32,674 bases of DNA from PNKC01 sp038323265. Lineage in GTDB: Bacteria; Chloroflexota; Dehalococcoidia; Tepidiformales; Tepidiformaceae. Position numbers and translations under genes: made by a program. The stretch is from the NCBI GenBank assembly GCA_038323265.1, contig JBBQGT010000018.1:1-32674 (forward strand). Direction: 5' to 3'. The notes below the pieces were generated by a model. It did not search any database, was not told where the DNA came from, and saw only the letters and a list, made by a program, of their open reading frames with translations. Below, in pieces: positions 7,413 to 14,394 of the stretch (the first letter of the stretch is position 1; each line of letters opens with the position of its first letter).

Positions 7413-8635
7413 CGCTCACCAGGCTGAACGCTGTTTGGTGCGCTGTTTCGAGATTCGGATTGAAGCACATGGCTGGGTGCACTTGGCACCGACACCTGGG
7501 CGATCGTCAGCGCCATCGTCGGCGACTCCAACTGGTCCGACGTCAGCACTTCTACGTCTACCATCTCGCGTGCCTCTCGTAGAGGCAGGGGCGAGGCTGT
7601 CACAAGCCCCGAAATGCCTGCCACGTCGAACCCGAGCGCCCTTAGCGACGCCACCCCGCCGGCAGCAGAAAGCGGGTCACCGGCAGCAAAAAGCACCCTG
7701 TCCAGCAAGGATTTGAAGGTGTCAGATCGCAATAGAGCCGCGGTTTCTCGCTGGAGGATTCCGTCAGCCACCTCAACGACGATTACCTGGCAACCCTCAG
7801 CCGTCAGATGACCAAGGAGTTGGACAGTCAGGTTCTCAATGGACGAGATGGGCGTCATATATGTTGATGCGTAGCCTGCGTCGGTGAAGTCCACCACGGC
7901 AGTCGCACCCGAATCCACCATCGACCAGTAATCTCCGCCCGAACCAGTCCCAGTCACCTTTGCGTAGCCGACAAGCAAGCCGGCCGCGCGCAGTCCGCGG
8001 ACGAGGTAACGTGCGGTCGTCGTCTTACCGGAATTCATGGAGGTGCCGAAAACTCCAACGATCCTCGGGCGCACTTGGCCTTGCAGCACGGGCTGCGGAA
8101 GGGCGAACTGTCGCAAGTTCAACGGAACTCCCTGGCCGTCGCCGACGAGCCCGAGGAGCGTGATTTCTGTCGGTGGGAGTATTCTCCGGGCTCGGGCGGT
8201 TGCGATTGCAGCGATTCCCCCCGACGCGACCAGGTGTGCGGTTCCTAGAGCTCGCGGCACAAATGCTTCAAATTGATCGGACGCATATCGGTTGCCACAT
8301 GCAACGATGATCTCCTGCCCGGGATGAAGGCCCGCCTTACGACCAGACGGCAACTCAAGTCGTGGATGCTGGCGAAGCCGATCCACGCGAGCAAGGACAA
8401 TGTCGCCCGGACGGATGCGAACGGACGAAGAAATCAACGTCTTCATCTCTACTTTTGGCACACGGCGAACCGAGAAGGACTCCTTCGTGCATGCTATTTC
8501 GGCCCCATCAAGTCGCACGATCTTCCCAGTCGTCGGCGCGCGCCTTCGGACCGATGCGGGGGCGTCCTGCACACCTTGAGTTTCCTTTGATGACCGATGC
8601 TCGATCACCGCTGCGTCCCTTTTTCCGTATTTCAT
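7409..8635 (-). CDS. P-loop NTPase, BioD/MobB- or DUF1611-like, first gene of the operon
   Basis: This 408-residue protein has an N-terminal beta-rich part (about 66-180, with RPGDIVLARVD and ACGNRYASDQFEAFVP) and a C-terminal P-loop domain. The Walker A is GTSMNSGKTT (197-206), followed by GYAKVTGTGSGGD (223-235), DFTDAGYASTYM and VVEVADG (286-292). This order resembles SIMIBI-class enzymes such as dethiobiotin synthetase (GTxxxxGKT, KPxxTG, VEGAGG) and the P-loop half of DUF1611 proteins, which would imply ATP- or GTP-dependent chemistry on a small molecule; the exact reaction is unknown. The ATG start has GGTGGTGAT about 6-14 bases upstream. A second possible start is Met64 (MKTLISSS). It is the operon's first gene, 569 bases from the next gene on its 5' side. 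Confidence 0.8.
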   Translation of the reverse strand: MKYGKRDAAVIEHRSSKETQGVQDAPASVRRRAPTTGKIVRLDGAEIACTKESFSVRRVPKVEMKTLISSSVRIRPGDIVLARVDRLRQHPRLELPSGRKAGLHPGQEIIVACGNRYASDQFEAFVPRALGTAHLVASGGIAAIATARARRILPPTEITLLGLVGDGQGVPLNLRQFALPQPVLQGQVRPRIVGVFGTSMNSGKTTTARYLVRGLRAAGLLVGYAKVTGTGSGGDYWSMVDSGATAVVDFTDAGYASTYMTPISSIENLTVQLLGHLTAEGCQVIVVEVADGILQRETAALLRSDTFKSLLDRVLFAAGDPLSAAGGVASLRALGFDVAGISGLVTASPLPLREAREMVDVEVLTSDQLESPTMALTIAQVSVPSAPSHVLQSESRNSAPNSVQPGER

Positions 8636-8730
8636 AAAACTCGTATCACCACCTTAGAATGGCAAGCTCGGTTAACGAACCCGCGCGAGAGCATGAATTT
8701 TCGCATCGAATAGTTCGCCGGTTGCGTCCA

Positions 8731-8880
8731 TTCAGTCCTTAAACTGAAGACGCGGTCTCGGCCCGGGAACTACTGAATGTCCTCTGCTCGTCCGCCACAT
8801 TGTCACGGCCACCAACGACGAAGCAGAGAAATAATTCCGTACGAATCGTTACAGGCAGGTATCGATTTTTAAGGTTCAGT
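8731..8880 (-). promoter_or_regulatory. Cluster of four TTCAGT half-sites upstream of the operon
   Basis: TTCAGT (8731-8736) and ACTGAA (8743-8748) form a palindrome with a 6-base spacer. ACTGAA recurs at 8772-8777 and TTCAGT at 8875-8880. CATTCAGT (8729-8736) and ACTGAATG (8772-8779) also make an 8-bp inverted repeat. Chance alone would rarely give four such hexamers in 150 bases. They lie about 95-245 bases upstream of the start at 8635, in a relatively A/T-rich non-coding region. This is a candidate operator; the regulator is unknown and no promoter hexamers were fixed. Confidence 0.35.
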
Positions 8881-9035
8881 AAGACTTTACCTAAGTTTTC
8901 CCGATCAGGCGCTGAAACACTCTGCCCTTCGCGCCCCCGCCGGAAGCGTGTCGCGCGAAGTTGGCCTGTCGGTGGCGGTGGTTGGAGGCGGGATAACTCA
9001 TATCGCAGCCGTCGCGCGGGAGGGCCGGGGAGGGA

Positions 9036-9143
9036 GCGCGGCTGGCGGAGTTTTCGCCCTCGGAGCGAGGCGCAGTGGACGGAGCTGAGGGATTCGGAGC
9101 GCTGCGCATCCCTGCCGAGTGCTTCGGCAAAAGCATGACCGGA
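9036..9143 (+). repeat. Dispersed repeat, copy 1
   Basis: It begins GCGCGGCTGGCGGAGT, carries CGGAGCGAGGCGCAGTG in the middle and ends TTCGGCAAAAGCATGACCGG. The same three blocks occur in the same order at 9971-10086. The end block can form a small hairpin (TGCT/AGCA). The two copies flank the DinB-like gene as diverged direct repeats. Confidence 0.55.
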
Positions 9144-9204
9144 ACGGTGCTGACCGCCCCTGATAAGTTCCATGGCTCCGAAGCAAGCTATTCGATGCCG
9201 GTTC

Positions 9205-9873
9205 TTATTCAGAGTTGGTTAGATCCTTGTCTTCCATCTCCCAGGCGTGATCCAGGGTGTGGAATGCCGTGTGCCTGATGAGAAACCGGAGGGGCCAGTT
9301 TCCGCTCGCTCGGCCATCATTGTGGTGAGCACGGATCGCTGTGCTGTACGCCTCTCGATGTTCCTCCAGGCTGTCGCGAGTTGCGGGAATCTGCTCTTCG
9401 CCGGGACGGATTCCTAACCCCTTTGCCCAGTCGTATTCCGTCCCGATGGTGTGCTGCACTATCCGGTCTCGGTCGCGACCACCACCCCGAGGTCCCTTGC
9501 GCATCTCGGGGGACACTCTCCCGCGAACGTCGTCGAAGAACTGCCAGCACGCCTCCATGAGCGAGAGTTCGCGCTCAAGCTCTTCCGTCGAGACCCCCTG
9601 GCGGTCGTACTCAGAGAATCCGAAGGAGATCCCCCAGAAGTCAGTCGAGCCCGTTCCTTCGTATCGTTCGACGACCTCGACGTCGCCATCGTCCAGGTTC
9701 AGACCGGAAAGCTTCGCAACGACAGCGTAGCGGGGGACGTACGTGAGCAGGCGAGCGACTGCGAGCGCCTCGGTCGCCGCACCGCGCGAGAGGCCAGGCC
9801 AGTCGCGCGCCACTGCCACCGTCTTCTTGCCTTTGGGCCCGACTTCAATCGCTATGCTGAGCTTGTTCGCCAT
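9205..9873 (-). CDS. HicB-like plus DinB-like two-domain protein
   Basis: This 222-residue soluble protein has an N-terminal part (about 5-75; SIAIEVGPKGKKTVAVARDW, PGLSRGAATEALA) with the layout of HicB-like antitoxin folds. The C-terminal part (about 95-222) resembles a DinB four-helix bundle, with the stretch RKGPRGGGRDRD (about 125-136) and a closing HTAFHTLDHAWEMED. The His residues in IVQHTIG and HTAFHTLDH are placed like the metal ligands of DinB proteins, which include thiol-dependent S-transferases. Proteins of this build occur in Chloroflexota and Actinobacteria without a known function. It stands alone between the two copies of a dispersed repeat. The ATG start at 9873 is the first in frame. 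Confidence 0.8.
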   Translation of the reverse strand: MANKLSIAIEVGPKGKKTVAVARDWPGLSRGAATEALAVARLLTYVPRYAVVAKLSGLNLDDGDVEVVERYEGTGSTDFWGISFGFSEYDRQGVSTEELERELSLMEACWQFFDDVRGRVSPEMRKGPRGGGRDRDRIVQHTIGTEYDWAKGLGIRPGEEQIPATRDSLEEHREAYSTAIRAHHNDGRASGNWPLRFLIRHTAFHTLDHAWEMEDKDLTNSE

Positions 9874-9970
9874 CCACGGTCACCTTGTTGTGCTCGTTTG
9901 TCACGCTCCGGGCGAGTGTACGACAGGGACGGAACCCTGCCCATCGCACGTCTCCACTCCGGCCGCAGCC

Positions 9971-10086
9971 GCGCGGTTGGCGGAGTCATTCGGTAGCGGA
10001 GCGAAGCGGAGTGCCAGGGCTGGAGTGCAGCGGGGTCGCTGGCTGTCCCTTGGGGGGAGGCGATGTTTTCGCAAAAGCATGGCGGA
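9971..10086 (+). repeat. Dispersed repeat, copy 2
   Basis: Blocks GCGCGGTTGGCGGAGT, CGGAGCGAAGCGGAGTG and TTCGCAAAAGCATGGCGG match copy 1 (9036-9143) in order and orientation, with insertions between them. Confidence 0.55.
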
Positions 10087-10142
10087 GCGGCACCCGCTTT
10101 TAACCGTCCAGAGGTCCGCCGGGCGGGGCTGAATGGAGGCCC

Positions 10143-10218
10143 AGATTGAAAGCCCAAATGAAAGCCACAGCAACGGTTGAAAGCCCACGCCAGCGAACAC
10201 CTGCGAACGGTTGAAGCG
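10143..10218 (+). repeat. Degenerate short tandem repeat
   Basis: Three related sequences, GATTGAAAGCCCA (10143), GGTTGAAAGCCCACG (10175) and GGTTGAAGCGAAC (10209), are spaced about 32-34 bases apart. They are too degenerate and too few for a CRISPR array. Confidence 0.3.
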
Positions 10219-10304
10219 AACAGCAGATTCAGAACGAACTGCGGCGGACGGTCGCGAACGTCCGGCGTGAGAAGTTTAAGTCCGCTGCGTATGCCATTCC
10301 GCCA

Positions 10305-10344
10305 CCCCGGCGCTTGGAGAGACGTCGCCCCGGGTTTGCCGGGG
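10305..10344. repeat. REP-like inverted repeat
   Basis: CCCCGGC (10305-10311) pairs with GCCGGGG (10338-10344). Inside, CCCCGG (10328-10333) and CCGGGG (10339-10344) form a tighter alternative hairpin. The GGGGAATCCA end recalls common bacterial REP elements. It lies past the 3' end of the minus-strand glycosyltransferase and could slow or end its transcript, but there is no T run. Confidence 0.35.
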
Positions 10345-10455
10345 AATCCAATGAAGCTCTCAATTCGAGATTCTGCTGCGCGGGCCAAGTCCCGATTCGG
10401 AAGGAGCTCGCGCTTCGACCGGTCGAAATGGTGGCATGTTCGGGTCGTTACCGCA

Positions 10456-11799
10456 TTACCCGGCGGCCAGTTCCAGGCCCGCACCGGCCGGACGGCGGGG
10501 CCTTGGGAGGCGTAGTTCGACGATTATCATCGCGGTGCAGAGGACGAACAGCGTAGTGTTGAGCAGTGAGACGTAGACCCCGAACTCTCCGTACACCCAC
10601 CGATCCATCCATTGCCGCAGAGGGGGAGCGACGGTGACCAGGTTCAAGAAGAACGTCGTTGAGAGGGCGGCGTAGAGGTAGCGCCAACGCCAGGCGCTAG
10701 CGACCACAACGACCGGCAAGATCAACCCGAAGAAGGGGTAGAGATAGCGTTCGTGCGAGCCGACGGGAAATTCATAGAACGCGAAGGCGATGTAGGCTGC
10801 CGCGACGAGGCTGGCGTGTAAGCCGGGCCTTCGCCAGGCGTAGAGCATCGCCAGCGCGGTGGCGAGCATGCCAAGAAGCAGTCCGGCTCGCTGGAAGGTG
10901 AGTGGAATGCCGCCAACGATCTCGGTGCCGGGCCGCGGATCACCGCGATAATCGAAGACCCACCAAACATTCCAGGCCAGCTCGGAGAGACGTTCGCGCG
11001 GCTCGGTGAAGAGGAACTGGTAGACATCGACGATCCTGCCGCCGTCTCCGTGCACAATCCACGGGCCGAGCACAATTGCCGAAACGAGCAGGCCGCCGGC
11101 GGCGGCCCGCAGCAGTGAGCGTACGCCGCCCGCGCGCCAGAGCAACAGTATGAGCACGGGCCCGACGATGATCGGGTGCGGTTTGACCGCCAGACCAAGG
11201 GCCAGGACGGCACCCGCGGCGAAGGGCCGACGAATCGAGGCCAGCACAAGGGCTCCGAGCATTGCAGCGGTGATGGCCGAGTCTGTCTGCGCCCAGACGG
11301 CGCTGTCATAGAGGACGGCCGGGTGGACCGCGACGATCAAGGCGGCCACTAACGGGAACCTGCGAAGGCGGCCCAGATCCTGTTCGCCCGCCGATTCGAG
11401 CAGCCTGGTTGTGGCCCAATAGACTGTGAGGATGAGGGCCACGTCGAAGATGATTGAGGGGACCTTCACCAGGAGGTGGAGGGAAAGCGCGTTCGGGTTG
11501 TACGACCCGCCCATCACCTCGTACACCAGCGTCATTAGCCAGAGGACCCAGTGATAGCCGACGTAGTCGGTCTTGGTTGTGCGGAAGATGTTGAGCACGC
11601 CCTCGTTGTGGATCTGCTCCATCCAGTGCTTCCAGAAACCTTCATCGGTAAGGCCGTTGGGGAGGTTTGCCCAGAGCGGCGCGAGGGCGATCCTCACTAC
11701 GAGGGCGGTGAGGACAATTGTGGCCAGCGGATGTTTCGAAACCCACTCGCGCGCGCCCGAGACGAAGCCCGTCGAAAAGGTTGGCTGAGCCGGAGTCAT
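10456..11799 (-). CDS. GT-C type integral membrane glycosyltransferase
   Basis: With the ATG at 11799 this is a 447-residue multi-pass protein. That start overlaps the GtrA stop as ATGA and is preferred over 11871, which would lie inside GtrA. After the first helix, the loop around NGLTDEGFWKHW holds acidic residues where GT-C enzymes have their catalytic Asp/Glu. HPAVLYDSAVWAQTDS and SHERYLYPF are typical of the DUF2029/GT87-like mannosyltransferase relatives. About ten hydrophobic segments follow. It would transfer a sugar from a polyprenyl-phosphate donor on the outer face of the membrane. The coupled GtrA protein may supply that donor. The sugar and acceptor are unknown. Confidence 0.85.
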   Translation of the reverse strand: MTPAQPTFSTGFVSGAREWVSKHPLATIVLTALVVRIALAPLWANLPNGLTDEGFWKHWMEQIHNEGVLNIFRTTKTDYVGYHWVLWLMTLVYEVMGGSYNPNALSLHLLVKVPSIIFDVALILTVYWATTRLLESAGEQDLGRLRRFPLVAALIVAVHPAVLYDSAVWAQTDSAITAAMLGALVLASIRRPFAAGAVLALGLAVKPHPIIVGPVLILLLWRAGGVRSLLRAAAGGLLVSAIVLGPWIVHGDGGRIVDVYQFLFTEPRERLSELAWNVWWVFDYRGDPRPGTEIVGGIPLTFQRAGLLLGMLATALAMLYAWRRPGLHASLVAAAYIAFAFYEFPVGSHERYLYPFFGLILPVVVVASAWRWRYLYAALSTTFFLNLVTVAPPLRQWMDRWVYGEFGVYVSLLNTTLFVLCTAMIIVELRLPRPRRPAGAGLELAAG

Positions 11800-12314
11800 T
11801 CCGGGCTTGTGGCCCTGCGGCCGGTTTCCTCGCGTTGCGTACCCCGCCGGTCGGACCGCGCGAAGATCCATTTGTCGGCGATTACGTACTTAATCAGCGT
11901 TGTCGCGCCGATCCCGATCGCTCCAGCGATCAGGTACGGCAATGCCCGTTCAGCAAGAACAAAGATGAATTGGTTTGCCACCGCAGCGACTGCGACTAGC
12001 GCGTTGAAGCTCAGGAATTGCACCCACAGCGAGCGGGAGCGAGACCGGTCATCGCCAGTCCACGTAAGCCAATAGTTCAGGCAGAAGTTCACCTCGGCGG
12101 AAAGGAGAAAGGCAAGTGCGTTGCTGGCTGTCCCAAGATCCGTTGATTCTGTAAATAGGGCAAGCAGCCCTAGCTGGAGCGCGGCGCAAAGCGCGCCGAA
12201 TGCGGCGAACCGCAGCGGCTTGAACTTGCCCCCGACCGGAGACCGGCGGCGGACGCTGCCTTCGTCACCCGCTGGCACCAAAAGCTGCCGAGACAGCGAA
12301 TCATCCAACGGCAA
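11796..12314 (-). CDS. GtrA-family membrane protein
   Basis: This protein of about 172 residues has four hydrophobic helices (about 33-52, 58-80, 98-118 and 125-145, counting from the longer start) and the GtrA landmarks RFAAFGALCAALQ, AEVNFCLNYWLTW and KYVIADKWIF. GtrA proteins are proposed to flip polyprenyl-phosphate-linked sugars across the membrane. The gene ends in an ATGA overlap with the glycosyltransferase. GGAGG lies directly against a GTG at 12320, too close to use. It is six bases from the TTG at 12314, which is therefore chosen; the start is uncertain by a few codons. Confidence 0.88.
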   Translation of the reverse strand: MPLDDSLSRQLLVPAGDEGSVRRRSPVGGKFKPLRFAAFGALCAALQLGLLALFTESTDLGTASNALAFLLSAEVNFCLNYWLTWTGDDRSRSRSLWVQFLSFNALVAVAAVANQFIFVLAERALPYLIAGAIGIGATTLIKYVIADKWIFARSDRRGTQREETGRRATSPE

Positions 12315-12333
12315 CGGCACCCTCCATGGATCG

Positions 12334-12353
12334 GGTCTGCAAGGGTGCAGACC
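12334..12353. promoter_or_regulatory. Perfect 7-bp inverted repeat ahead of the GtrA gene
   Basis: GGTCTGC (12334-12340) and GCAGACC (12347-12353) flank a 6-base loop, about 20 bases upstream of the GtrA start. It could be an operator or an RNA hairpin in the leader. There is no T run to make it a terminator. Confidence 0.3.
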
Positions 12354-12464
12354 ACTTCAACGCTCCATCCACCTTACGGCAAGAACCCAGAATCGACGCC
12401 CCGCGGCGACGCCCTTCAAGAGATCGGCACAGATTCGCAAGGTCGTCCGTTGCCGAACAACGAA

Positions 12465-12479
12465 CCGTAGCTTTTACGG
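12465..12479 (-). terminator. Weak hairpin after the BipA gene
   Basis: CCGTA (12465-12469) and TACGG (12475-12479) flank a 5-base loop, 17 bases past the stop of the minus-strand GTPase. The stem is short and the T run is poor, so termination here is only possible. Confidence 0.25.
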
Positions 12480-12495
12480 AACCATCGAGAGGTAC

Positions 12496-14337
12496 CTAGA
12501 CTTCCATCGCGGCGAACTTAAGGCGCTTCGCTTCACGTGCACGAAGCGTGGGGTTCAACTCGGTTTTGCGGATGCGGATGTTTTTCGGCGTTACCTCGAC
12601 CATCTCGTCCGGCGAGATCATTGAGAGGCTTCGCTCAAGACTGGGCGGCGACGGCGGTGTCAACTTCACGGCGATGTCGCTTGTCGAACTTCGAATGTTC
12701 GTGAGTTGCTTCGCGCGGCAGACATTGACATCGAGGTCCGTGTCTTTGGCGTGGAGGCCAACGACCATCCCGGCGTAGACATCGTCGCCGGGGGAGATGA
12801 AAAGCATGCCGCGTTCCTGAGCGTTTGCGATACCAAAGGCGAGCGCGCTGCCCGTCTCTGACGCAACCAGGGCGCCGTTGCGGACACGTTCGATTGGCCC
12901 GGCCCAGCCGCGATAGCCGAGATATTCGGTGTTCATGATGCCTTCGCCGGCCGTCCCGCTGATGAACGTGTCGCGGAAGCCGATGAGGCCGCGCGTGGGA
13001 ATTTCGAAGTCGATACGGACGTTGGCGTTGTGGTCACTATGCATGCCCGTCATCTGTGCCTTGCGTCCGGAGAGCGTTTCGATGAGGAAACCGGTGGCCG
13101 AATCTGGAGCCTCGACGTAGAGACGTTCGAAAGGCTCTTCCAAACCGTGGGCGCCCTGTCGGGTGATGACCTCCGGGCGGTTTACGGCGAATTCATAGCC
13201 TTCGCGGCGCATAGTCTCCACAAGGATCGCCAGGTGGAGTTCGCCGCGACCGCTGACCACGAACTGTTCGGCGCTTTCGCCGTCCTCGACTCGCAGAGCG
13301 ACGTTCGTTTCGACTTCGCGGAAGAGCCGTTCGCGCAGCTGTCGGCTGGTGACGAATTTGCCTTCGCGGCCGGCGAACGGTGAATCGTTCACCCGGAACG
13401 TCATCTGCATGGCCGGCTCTTCGATGGTGATGACGGGGAGTTGTTCGGTGACCTCGGGTGAGGCGAGCGTTTCGCCGATGAGGATGTCGGCGATGCCGGT
13501 GATGGCGACGATATCGCCTGCAACCGCCTTCTCAAGCTCGATTCGTCCCATGCCTTCGAAGCCGAAGAGTTGGGCGACGCGGTGCGTGGAAGTTTCACCT
13601 TCGTGGTTGAAGCGAACGAGCGAGTCTGCAGCCGTGACGATCCCATCGGTGATGCGGCCAACCGCCGTGCGGCCACGATACGAGTCATAGGCCAGCGTGG
13701 TAACGAGCATTCGGAACGGCGCATCGGGGTCGCCGAGCGGACCCGGGGTGTGCTCGATGATGGCATCGAGCAGTGGCACCATATCGCCGCCAGTGATGCT
13801 CGATTCGAGGCTGGCGTAGCCATCGCGGGCGTTTGCGTAGAGCACCGGGAAGTCGAGTTGGTGGTCCTTGGTGGCGAGATCCAGGAAAAGGTCTGACGTT
13901 TCGTGGACGACCGCTTCGAGGCGCGCATTGGGGCGGTCAATCTTGTTGACCACGACGATGGCGTGAAGCCCGATCTCCAGCGCTTTGCGGAGGACGAACT
14001 TGGTTTGCGGCATCGGCCCCTCGACGGCATCGATCAAGAGAAGACAGCCGTCCGCCATGTTGAGGACGCGCTCGACTTCACCGCCGAAGTCTGCGTGGCC
14101 GGGGGTATCGATGATGTTGATGCGCACGCCGCCGTACTCAATCGCGACGTTTTTTGCCATGATCGTGATCCCCTTTTCGCGCTCGAGGGGGTTCGAATCA
14201 AGGATCAGCGTTCCGACAGTTTCGTTTTCACGAAAGACGTGGGATTGTTTCAGAAGAGCATCGACCAGGGTGGTTTTCCCGTGGTCAACGTGGGCGATTA
14301 TGGCGAGGTTGCGCACATCGGCGCGGCGAGACTGCAT
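12496..14337 (-). CDS. typA: Ribosome-associated GTPase BipA/TypA
   Basis: This 613-residue translational GTPase has the G motifs AHVDHGKTT (15-23), DTPGHADFGGE and VVNKIDRPNA. EF-G-like domains II, III and V follow, then the BipA-specific C-terminal domain (FRDTFISGTAGEGIMNTEYL and FGIANAQERGMLFISPGDDV are very characteristic). BipA binds the 70S ribosome at the EF-G site and helps 50S assembly, especially at low temperature or under stress. The start at 14337 (MQSRRADVRNL) fits family alignments and has GGGGAT in front; an in-frame start at 14370 adds 11 residues of no clear origin. It lies 57 bases after the NAD synthetase stop on the same strand and may share its transcript. Confidence 0.97.
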   Translation of the reverse strand: MQSRRADVRNLAIIAHVDHGKTTLVDALLKQSHVFRENETVGTLILDSNPLEREKGITIMAKNVAIEYGGVRINIIDTPGHADFGGEVERVLNMADGCLLLIDAVEGPMPQTKFVLRKALEIGLHAIVVVNKIDRPNARLEAVVHETSDLFLDLATKDHQLDFPVLYANARDGYASLESSITGGDMVPLLDAIIEHTPGPLGDPDAPFRMLVTTLAYDSYRGRTAVGRITDGIVTAADSLVRFNHEGETSTHRVAQLFGFEGMGRIELEKAVAGDIVAITGIADILIGETLASPEVTEQLPVITIEEPAMQMTFRVNDSPFAGREGKFVTSRQLRERLFREVETNVALRVEDGESAEQFVVSGRGELHLAILVETMRREGYEFAVNRPEVITRQGAHGLEEPFERLYVEAPDSATGFLIETLSGRKAQMTGMHSDHNANVRIDFEIPTRGLIGFRDTFISGTAGEGIMNTEYLGYRGWAGPIERVRNGALVASETGSALAFGIANAQERGMLFISPGDDVYAGMVVGLHAKDTDLDVNVCRAKQLTNIRSSTSDIAVKLTPPSPPSLERSLSMISPDEMVEVTPKNIRIRKTELNPTLRAREAKRLKFAAMEV

Positions 14338-14394
14338 ATCCCCATGTTCACTGACGGACCACGAAAGCACAAAGGCGTTACCACAGTCCGATGT

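Larger units (their letters stand above)
8636..9204. other. Long non-coding upstream region
   Basis: No gene is recognised. The part from 8640 to about 8930 is relatively A/T-rich and holds the TTCAGT sites. The part from about 9036 to 9143 is a copy of a dispersed repeat. A 144-codon minus-strand frame (8739-9173) spans both and shows no protein-like motifs. Confidence 0.5.
9874..10455. other. Non-coding stretch with repeats
   Basis: It holds the second copy of the dispersed repeat (9971-10086), a set of short degenerate GGTTGAA repeats (10143-10218) and an inverted repeat (10305-10344). A 210-codon minus-strand frame across it has no protein-like motifs and is rejected. Confidence 0.5.

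Noticed and set aside
8739..9173. Minus-strand 144-codon frame upstream of the operon
   Set aside because: It has no family motifs, spans a dispersed repeat and an A/T-rich region, and is Arg/Ser/Pro-rich in the manner of shadow frames.
9205..9873. HicAB toxin-antitoxin pair
   Set aside because: There is no HicA-like ORF on either side, and the HicB-like part is fused to a DinB-like bundle.
10143..10218. CRISPR array
   Set aside because: There are only three short, unequal repeats, with no spacers of constant length and no cas genes.
9852..10484. Minus-strand 210-codon frame
   Set aside because: It crosses the repeat copy and overlaps the ends of two real genes; no motifs are seen.
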